Source of the DNA: Helianthus annuus
Taxonomy: Eukaryota; Streptophyta; Magnoliopsida; Asterales; Asteraceae
Direction of reading: 5' to 3'
Assembly (NCBI RefSeq): GCF_002127325.2
Contig: NC_035444.2
Span: 83,689,675-83,753,674 of the forward strand
DNA: 64,000 nt
In this document: in pieces, positions 57,553 through 64,000 of the stretch
Layout: each line of letters starts with the position of its first letter
Position numbering within the stretch: position 1 is the stretch's first letter
Position numbers and translations under genes: made by a program
The notes under the pieces: model-generated
The model's input: the letters and a program-made list of their open reading frames with translations, nothing else
Told to the model about the DNA's origin: nothing
Database searches by the model: none

Positions 57553-60337
57553 TGTAACACCCTGTGTTTCGGAAGTCAAAGTCAAAGTCAAGATTGAAGT
57601 CAAAGGAAGAAAAGATTACAAATTGCGCTCTGTCTCCCCTTGCTCAATTCCTGTTTCGACTTCTTTGACTTATAGTTAGTCTATTTTATTTTCTCTTTAG
57701 TTGTATTATGTGGAGTATCTATAAAGAATCGCAGTGATCGATGTATACTTATCGCTATGAATCGCCTTACGACTGTGAACTATAGAAAGTAACAATGCGA
57801 TAAAGTTAACTAAACACTAATCGAACTAATCTAATCGACATCGCACTCACAACTCGAATTACGCATTATGGTTATTGTTATACGTGTGTGGGTGCCTTAT
57901 GTGTTACTTATGCATGTTTATTTATGTTATGTGTGGTAATCAATCGAAACGCAATCGAACTCAATCGCAATCGAATCGCAAACACTAAGCGAATACGAAA
58001 GAAGGATGCTTGTATGTAGAGATAGTATGATAATTGGTGGAGAAGAGATAGCGCAAGATATGAGTAGTTGGGATTTAAAGTAATTTGACTAGGAAACTCT
58101 ATCGCATCGCAACGCTCGCAATCGAAATCGAAACAGCAAAGCTCGTCGCACCGAACGCTCGAACCAGGCGACCAATCGATCAGGCAACCAGCCGATCGAC
58201 CAGCCGTCCGCTCGAACTGCTGTCCGATCGAGCTGCCTGGCCGATCAACCAACCCTTTCCTCTTTGGGAACTCTATAAATACCTCTTGTCACTTTCACAC
58301 TTTCTAATTTTGGCAACTCTCTGTCCGACCAGCGCATTCTCCTCACTTTTCTTCAGATTTCTCTCGATTCTGGTAAGATCTCGTCCTAAATCTTGTACTT
58401 TCTTGATCTACACGCACTCCTACATCTTTCTATCTTTTGAATCTTAACTTTTAACCGTGAAATCACCAAGATTCAAGGTGTTCTAGGATGACGTCATCAT
58501 GTGTTCTTGAGGAACTTCATGTTTTGGCCTCAATCCACCAAGAACAACTTAGATCTAACTGATTTCCACATAAACTAACAAAGATCTTTCATAGATCTAA
58601 ACATATTCACAAAGAACAGGATTGAAAGATGGTTTTCTAACTTTCTTTCAACTCTTTTACACTTAATGCCTTCAAAACCGATAGAAACGGAGCTTGTGCC
58701 GACCTACTACTCATTCTAGTGGTTGTGTGGCTCGAGATCCGGATTCTATCCACGAGGTTTACCGATTTCGGGTTAAACGTGAACCACCGTCTCGAACAGT
58801 TCACTAATCGGATTTGGGTGATTCATGTCCTATAAGGAGGACCAAGTATTGACAAAGTTCCTGTTGCTTGACTCGTTATCAAAATGCCTCGATAAAACGA
58901 CAAACAATCAAACAACCAAGTAGAAGACGAATGGGTCGACCAGGACGGAGTATCGTCCGATCGGACTGCTGTCCGATCGAACAGCCAATCCGATCGACTG
59001 GCCAAACCGAAAGGCTTGCAACTTGGGTCCCACACTTAAACTATTCATCAACATTTGAAGTCTGATCATTGAATAAGTTGTTGTTCGATCGAACTACCAT
59101 CCGATCGGGTTAACCGCTCGAGCGTGTGACCATTAGACTTCAGCACTTAAACAATTTTCAACATGTTCAATGCACTAGGAATGCCACCCGATCAAACTGC
59201 TGTCCGATTGAGTGACAACCTGCAGTAAACTTGTTCTCACTGAAGTGCCCAACCAATCGGGTTGCCGGCCGATCGAACGACCGTCCGATCGACCGACCTG
59301 AAAGGTAGAGATACTTCAATGTTTTAGTATGCTACAACAAAAACTTCAAAAGTCAAGCCATCATACACAAACACATCCTTCCCAAAGGAAGGAACAATCC
59401 ACTCGAACGGCCATCCGACCGGACAACTGTCCGAACGGACTGTCGCTCGCACGGTCAGCTGTCCGATCGGACTACCATCCGATCGACCAGCTGTTCGACC
59501 CACCAACACTTGTTCTTGTTTTACGCGTCACTTACCGTTATGCTATCGAACTATTCAGGCTAACCTTACTCTCAAGCGCTCCCTTCAATCCATCAACTGA
59601 TGTGAGTATACTCGATCCCTTTTTGCTTTCGCACTTTTGGGTGTTACATACATTACTTATACAAGATCACAATCAAACACACTATGCAATGCATTAAACG
59701 CTAACCGTTACCGCATGTTATACGTGACTTAATGAATGCTTGTTTGTTATGTTTACACATGGAATGTTGTCTACCTGCCTTAGCAACGATAATACTATAG
59801 TTTGGACTCAGCACCCGTTCACACGGGGGTTGTTAAGGACAATTATTTGCATGGATTATAGTGGTGATCATGTATTACGAACTGCCTTGGGCAGTCAACC
59901 CGAAGTCATTGGTATCGATAGGTTCATGTCGATAACTAACATGCTTCGTTTTACTCAGTGTACGTGCTGGTTATGCGTAAACTATTTCGAACTCTATATG
60001 CTATTATCAAACTTGTATGCTCGCCTTTACACTATGTGTATTGACTTTTATTTTAACGTATGTGACAGGTGCTTAAGGTGTCTATTTGCTTGGAAATCAA
60101 GGCTAGGAAAGAGTCTTAGTGACCAACAAATAGTTGTTTGTACTAATGAAACCTGAGTTGTCAGAACAGAACAATTTGCCTAGATTTGTACTGTAATAAT
60201 TATATTATCTTATATGACATGGTATGGGACGTGTTACTTAAAATATTTGGTAAATATAATTGTTATGGAAACTTCTGGACAATCTGTTTCGGTCAATGCC
60301 GTGCCCCGATGTTTCCGCCATCGGTTGGGGTGTGACA
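57553..60337 (+). mobile_element. 3' LTR of element A
   Basis: 2,785 bp, matching 12861-15678 with visible substitutions and indels; TATA box at 58274. It ends TTGGGGTGTGACA at 60337, followed by TGATC, the presumed target duplication. Confidence 0.9.
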
Positions 60338-60351
60338 TGATCTTACAAGAA
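60338..60351. other. Junction: A's target duplication, presumed last 5 bp of copia 1 LTR, 4-bp spacer
   Basis: TGATC (60338-60342) resembles TAATC left of A. TTACA (60343-60347) would complete copia 1's LTR terminus. AGAA then separates it from the start of copia 2's LTR at 60352. Reading by eye; the terminus assignment is tentative. Confidence 0.5.
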
Positions 60352-60537
60352 TGTAAGAATCCGACCTTGAACTCTAAACGAGTAAATGCTGCTCTCCTGA
60401 AGGAATGTAAATCTTGTCCTTCTCATTCATGTAATCATCGTATATATAATGTACAAGCAAATCTCCTATCATTAAGAAGAGATATACATGACCAAAATAA
60501 CAAATATTTTCCCTAAATTATACAATGCTCTATTACA
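60352..60537 (-). mobile_element. 3' LTR of copia 2
   Basis: Short LTR whose first bases overlap the pol stop codon (GGTGTAATAG, stop at 60533-60535). A TATATATAATG tract near 60440 may act as TATA box. The first 48 bp recur at 63702-63749. Confidence 0.7.
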
Positions 60538-62139
60538 CCCCCGCAGTCGAAGCGAGAGGAGGCCGAATGCTGAGACTGGACCGGAAGTCGTCAAATAACA
60601 CCTTTGGCAAGCCTTTGGTGAATATGTCAGCTACCTGAGAACGCGTGGGGATGTGAAGTATCCGAACAGAACCTCGTTGAACTAGGTCACGAACAAAATG
60701 AATATCAAGCTCAAGTGTTTTGTACGCTGATGCTGAACTGGGTTGCCTGAGAGATAAATTGCACTAATATTGTCACAGTACACAAGACTAGCAGTGGTTA
60801 GAGGTTCGTGTAATTCTAGCAAAATATTACGAAGCCAACATATTTCCGCAACCACATTAGCAACTCCCCGATATTCTGCTTCGGCACTAGAACGAGAGAT
60901 AACTGACTGACGTTTAGACGACCATGATATAATGTTCGGACCCAAATAGACACAATAACCTGAAGTAGACCTCCGTGTATCTGGACACCCTACCTAGTTG
61001 GCATCCGTGTAAGCTCGCAATGAGAAATCCGTAGAGGTACTAATGGTCAGACCATGAGATGATGTGCCTTGCAAGTACCGGATGATTCGTTTTAAGGCAT
61101 TCCAATGATCTACTTTTGGTGCATTCTTGTACATGCATACTTGCTGAACAGCATAGAAAATGTCGGGTCTCGTGAATGTTAGATATTGGAGTGCTCCGGC
61201 AAGGCTACGGTACAGGGCCGGGTCATCAAAATCAGCACCCGAATTAGATCCAAGCTTGGGTTTAGTGTCAACTGGCGTAGTGGCGGGTTTGCAAGAGGAC
61301 ATACCGGCTCTTTCAATAATTTCCTTAGTATATACGTATTGAGACAAGAACATGTTGCCACCCTGTTGCTGAACATGAACACCCAAAAAATGACTAAGTG
61401 AGTCGAGGTCTTTCATGGCGAATTCTGCAGCAAGACGAGCCATAAGAAGGACTCGAAGGGAGTCGGACGAGGTTGTGAGAATGATGTCATCGACGTATAT
61501 GAGGAGATAAGTTGTGTTTCCATTAAGCCGGTAGATAAATAGAGAGTTGTCACATTTACTTTGCTGAAACCCCAATGTGAGAACGAAGTCAATAAACCGT
61601 TGGTACCACGCATGAGGAGCCTGCTTTAAACCATAAAGAGATTTCTGTAGGAGACACACATGATCAGGATATTGGCGATGATGGAACCCCATAGGTTGAT
61701 ACATATAAACAGTCTCATTTAGGTTTTCGTGAAGAAATGCGTTGGTGACATCCATTTGATGAATTGGCCAAGATTGCGACAACGCAAGTGATAACACAGT
61801 GCGTATGGTGGTGGGTTTGACAACCGGGCTAAATGTTTCACCACAGTCCACTCCAATTTGTTGGTTGCTCCCATCACAAACAAGACGAGCCTTATAGCGT
61901 TCCAAAGTACCATCCAACCTGAATTTGTGGTGAAAAAGCCACATGTTGCGTAAAACATGCATATGAGGTTGCCGGGGAACTAACACCCAGGTCTTATTTT
62001 TAATAAGTGCATTAAATTCGGAAGTCATGGCATTATGCCATTCCGTGCTGGACAAAGCATCCTTTGGGTTTTTAGGGATGGGGACGATAGATGAGGAGGC
62101 AATGTTAAAAATATTTTTCGGTTTATGTATTCCATCCAT
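60533..62139 (-). pseudogene. Copia 2 reverse transcriptase and RNase H (nearly intact)
   Basis: From 62139 the frame reads KDALSSTEWHNAMTSEF, RYKARLVCDGSNQQIGVDCGETFSPV, QMDVTNAFLHENLNETVYM, LYGLKQAPHAWYQRF and an intact YVDD at 61486-61497, then SLAGALQYLTFTRPDIFYAV. One stop at 60994-60996 separates it from RNase H (SWSSKRQSVISRSSAEAEYRGVAN, VYCDNISAIYLSGNPVQHQRTKH). A single-base frameshift near 60712 precedes the last segment, which ends in STAGV at 60535. The C-terminus running directly into the LTR is common in the Ale/Retrofit group. Confidence 0.85.
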
Positions 62140-62672
62140 AGAGCGGGTACGGATGGTGCGGGTCGGTGGTGGGGGGGGAGAAGTTGGTGGAGGTGTGGGA
62201 GAGGTAGTGGACGTAGAGGACAGGTCGGAGGTGGAGGTAGAACTAGGACTAGAGGAGGAACTGGTAAGGCGATGGGAGGTAGAGGGGCCGAGAAAGGGAG
62301 TTGGGCTGTCGGAGGGATTTGGGCCGAGGGAGGGGCTGAGGGACTGTGAAGACGGGCCGGGTAGGTGTGACGCGGGTGGGCTAGTGGGGGATGTAGGTGG
62401 GCTCGTGGAGTAGGGTGGGCTGTGAGTGGGGGTATTAATTGAAGTGGGAAGTAGGCCAATGGAAGATGTGTGGTGAGCAGTGGAGTGGTCATTGGAAGGA
62501 GAATTCGACTGAATATGTGTGTTATTATTGGAGTTAGGGGTAGTGGGGTTGGTATTATGGTGGGAGTCGAAATAATGTAGAGGGTGGATGGGGTCAGTTA
62601 AGAAGTCATACGTTTGTGGAGGGGGGTAGGGTTATTTGCAAAAGGAAAAATGGCTTCGTCAAAGATGACGTG
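62140..62672 (-). pseudogene. Copia 2 integrase-RT linker (Pro/Thr/Ser-rich)
   Basis: Low-complexity sequence, C-rich on the minus strand, coding a Pro-rich linker in several frames; frame changes occur here. Long ORFs on either strand in this stretch follow from composition. Confidence 0.6.
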
Positions 62673-63705
62673 TCAACTTATGATAATTTTACGAGTGTGT
62701 AAGTCGAGGCATTTATATCCCCGATGATTAGTGGGGTAGCCTAGGAAGACACATGGCATTGATCGATATTGGAGTTTATGTATATTAGCGTGGGGGATGA
62801 GAGGGTACCATAAACAGCCAAAGACTCGAAGGTGTGAGTAAGATGGAATGCAATGATATAATATTTGGGTAGGAGAAAAATTGTTGAGAATTTTGCTAGG
62901 CAAAATATTGTGAAGGTATGTTGCAACCTCCAAAGCATGATGCCAATAAGTGTTAGGTAAAGATGCATGGGCTAAAAGTGTGCGAATAATATTGTTAATA
63001 AAACGGATTTTTCGTTCGGCTTTCCCGTTTTGTGACGAGGTATATGGACAAGAAAAACGAAATTGCATTCCATTTAATTTGCAAAATTGGTGGAACATAT
63101 TATTATTATATTCCTTACCATTATCACATTGAAACTGTTTCAGTTTGCGTTCGAATTGAGTGAGAATCATATTATAGAATGTAGTAAAGGTGGAGAAAAC
63201 TTGGGATTTATTCGGGAGGGGGTAGGTCCATAAAAAATTTGAAAAATCATCAAGAAAAAGTATGTAATAGCGGTAACCCCCCGAACTAAGAATCAGGGAG
63301 GTCCAAAGATCACTGTGAACTATATCAAATGGCATGTTGATAACATTGTTAGAAGCAAAAAACGGTAATTTAATATGTTTACCAAACACATAAGATTGAC
63401 AAACATGAGTTTTTAAAGTTCCACAATTAATCAAACTAGAGTTTTTAAGAGAATTCAATAAAGAAAATCCCGGATGACCGAGACGTTGATGCCATGTGTC
63501 TTGAGAAATCGCCGTAAGAGCCGTGAGGGATATGATCTTGGTGACTTGGGATGGATCAAAAGTATAGAGGCCTTCGGAGCTATTGCATCGTAGGATAGGG
63601 GTCCGAGTCTTGAGATCCTTCACCAAAGAACCATATGGGTCAAATTCAATGGATAATTTATTATCGGTAGTAAAACGACGAACAGAAAGGAAGTTTTTAC
63701 ATGAC
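62673..63705 (-). pseudogene. Copia 2 integrase (N-terminally truncated element)
   Basis: Reading from 63705 it starts inside the segment after protease (LSVRRFTTDNKLSIEFDPYG). The integrase zinc finger follows (WHQRLGHPGFSLLNSLK; its Cys pair appears partly altered, CQSYVFGK). The core is FDIVHSDLWTS, LFLDDFSNFLW, FQCDNGKEYNNN, CPYTSSQNGKAERKIRF, so the D-D-E set is visible, then VFGCLWYPL and CVFLGYPTNHRGYKCLDL. A stop at 62673-62675 ends the frame just before the linker. Confidence 0.85.
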
Positions 63706-63749
63706 CAAAATAACAAATATTTTCCCTAAATTATACAATGCTCTATTAT
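63702..63749 (-). repeat. 5' LTR remnant of copia 2 (direct repeat of 60487-60534)
   Basis: ATGACCAAAATAACAAATAT and the following 28 bases match 60487-60534 exactly. It is the first part of the LTR fused to the integrase region; both sides of the deletion share TACATG-like bases. Confidence 0.8.
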
Positions 63750-64000
63750 CTCCAATTAACCAAACGCTGATCTTAATCCACTGTTTACCTGTCCACTGAT
63801 TTCCCACTATAGCAATAGTTATAATCCATCAGTTGTTCATCACCAGTTGTTAGCCATCAGTGTTTTCCTATCACAAGCAGTGCTTTATAAGGCTTCATCA
63901 GCTGTTTGCCTTAGTACCAAAACCAGTGGTTTGCTTTATTTCTTATTCTAAACTCATAAGTGGTTACAACTGAAATGTTACTTTTCTCAACATAGCTGCA
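63750..64000. other. No recognisable feature
   Basis: AT-rich sequence with a loose recurrence of ATCAGTTGTT/CCAGTTGTT/CCAGTGGTTT near 63818, 63843 and 63923. No gene or element end identified. Confidence 0.4.

Larger units (their letters stand above)
12861..60337 (+). mobile_element. Element A: Tekay-like Ty3/gypsy chromovirus, split by three insertions
   Basis: The two LTRs (12861-15678 and 57553-60337) begin TGTAACA and end GGTTGGGGTGTGACA. They flank a primer site, gag, protease, RT, RNase H, integrase and a polypurine tract in gypsy order. Flanking 5-mers TAATC (12856-12860) and TGATC (60338-60342) agree at four of five bases and are read as an aged target duplication. Without the inserted Sirevirus, B and C, the element would be about 11-12 kb. 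The integrase C-terminus ends in a chromodomain-like segment, as in Tekay/Del elements. Several frameshifts and a stop inactivate it. Confidence 0.85.
60352..63749 (-). mobile_element. Copia 2: Ale/Retrofit-like Ty1/copia element with gag deleted
   Basis: On the minus strand the 3' LTR runs 60537 to 60352 (starts TGTAATAGAGC, ends TTCTTACA, about 186 bp). Upstream of it in the reading sense are RNase H, RT and integrase. The integrase part stops at about 63705, and the next 48 bp (63702-63749) are the beginning of the 5' LTR, so gag, protease, primer site and most of the 5' LTR are deleted. The right end reads CTCTATTATC instead of CTCTATTACA, and no target duplication is seen. Confidence 0.8.

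Noticed and set aside
60487..60534. Repeat shared with 63702-63749 first taken as a long target-site duplication
   Set aside because: The left copy continues into LTR sequence flush with the pol stop; the repeat is LTR, not target DNA.
62027..62413. Gly-rich plus-strand ORF of 128 codons and Pro-rich minus-strand ORF at 62025-62492
   Set aside because: Low-complexity linker of copia 2; only the frame continuing into RT at 62139 fits the family.

Overview
The window is plant nuclear DNA made almost entirely of LTR retrotransposons nested inside one another. I found no intact host gene, no rRNA gene and no convincing functional tRNA gene. Retroelement lineages (Tekay-like chromovirus, Sirevirus, Tork-like and Ale/Retrofit-like copia, Tat-like gypsy), Met-tRNA primer sites and plant-type hAT, Helitron and SINE-like relics point to a large angiosperm genome. 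An asterid such as a composite would fit, but that is inference from element style only.

Layout, left to right: 1-2343 is the 3' end and LTR of gypsy element D (+). 2344-8690 is a graveyard: a Helitron-like terminus (to 2733), a broken Tat-like gypsy relic (3130-4946, -) with scrambled local duplications, an ACCGGT-rich hAT-like element (5630-6441), a short Helitron (6451-7567) and a tRNA-like SINE head near 7600. 8693-12860 is a 3'-truncated Tork-like copia (copia 1, -). Gypsy element A (+, 12861-60337) sits in copia 1's 5' LTR and is split into four pieces by later arrivals. Right of it lies copia 2 (-, 60352-63749), which has lost gag.

Inside A: (i) a Sirevirus-type copia, 17864-34880, target duplication CAGCT, with an env-like region and itself carrying a solo LTR (22350-24576, GTTTA); (ii) gypsy B (-, 35374-45898), a gag-only element whose right LTR holds a hAT element (40439-41118, CCTAACGA) and another solo LTR (41640-43901, CTCAC); (iii) element C (46064-54626, GAATA), a LARD-like non-autonomous element with 3-kb, almost identical LTRs and no polyprotein. 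Removing these insertions gives the gag-PR-RT-RH-INT order of A, itself broken by frameshifts, a stop and substitutions in conserved positions. Insertion order is therefore copia 1, then A, then Sirevirus/B/C, then the solo LTRs and hAT; C looks youngest.

Most unusual: element C carries ten tandem 48-bp units, each able to fold into a hairpin with a 10-bp stem, with wobble and compensatory changes in some units. Four otherwise different LTR families here (D, A, Sirevirus, C) each carry arrays of their own short CpG-containing palindrome. Two other noteworthy points are a doubled polypurine-tract/LTR-start module shared by D and B, and candidate introns in B's gag and before the Sirevirus env-like region. 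Boundaries were read by eye, most fixed by matching target duplications.
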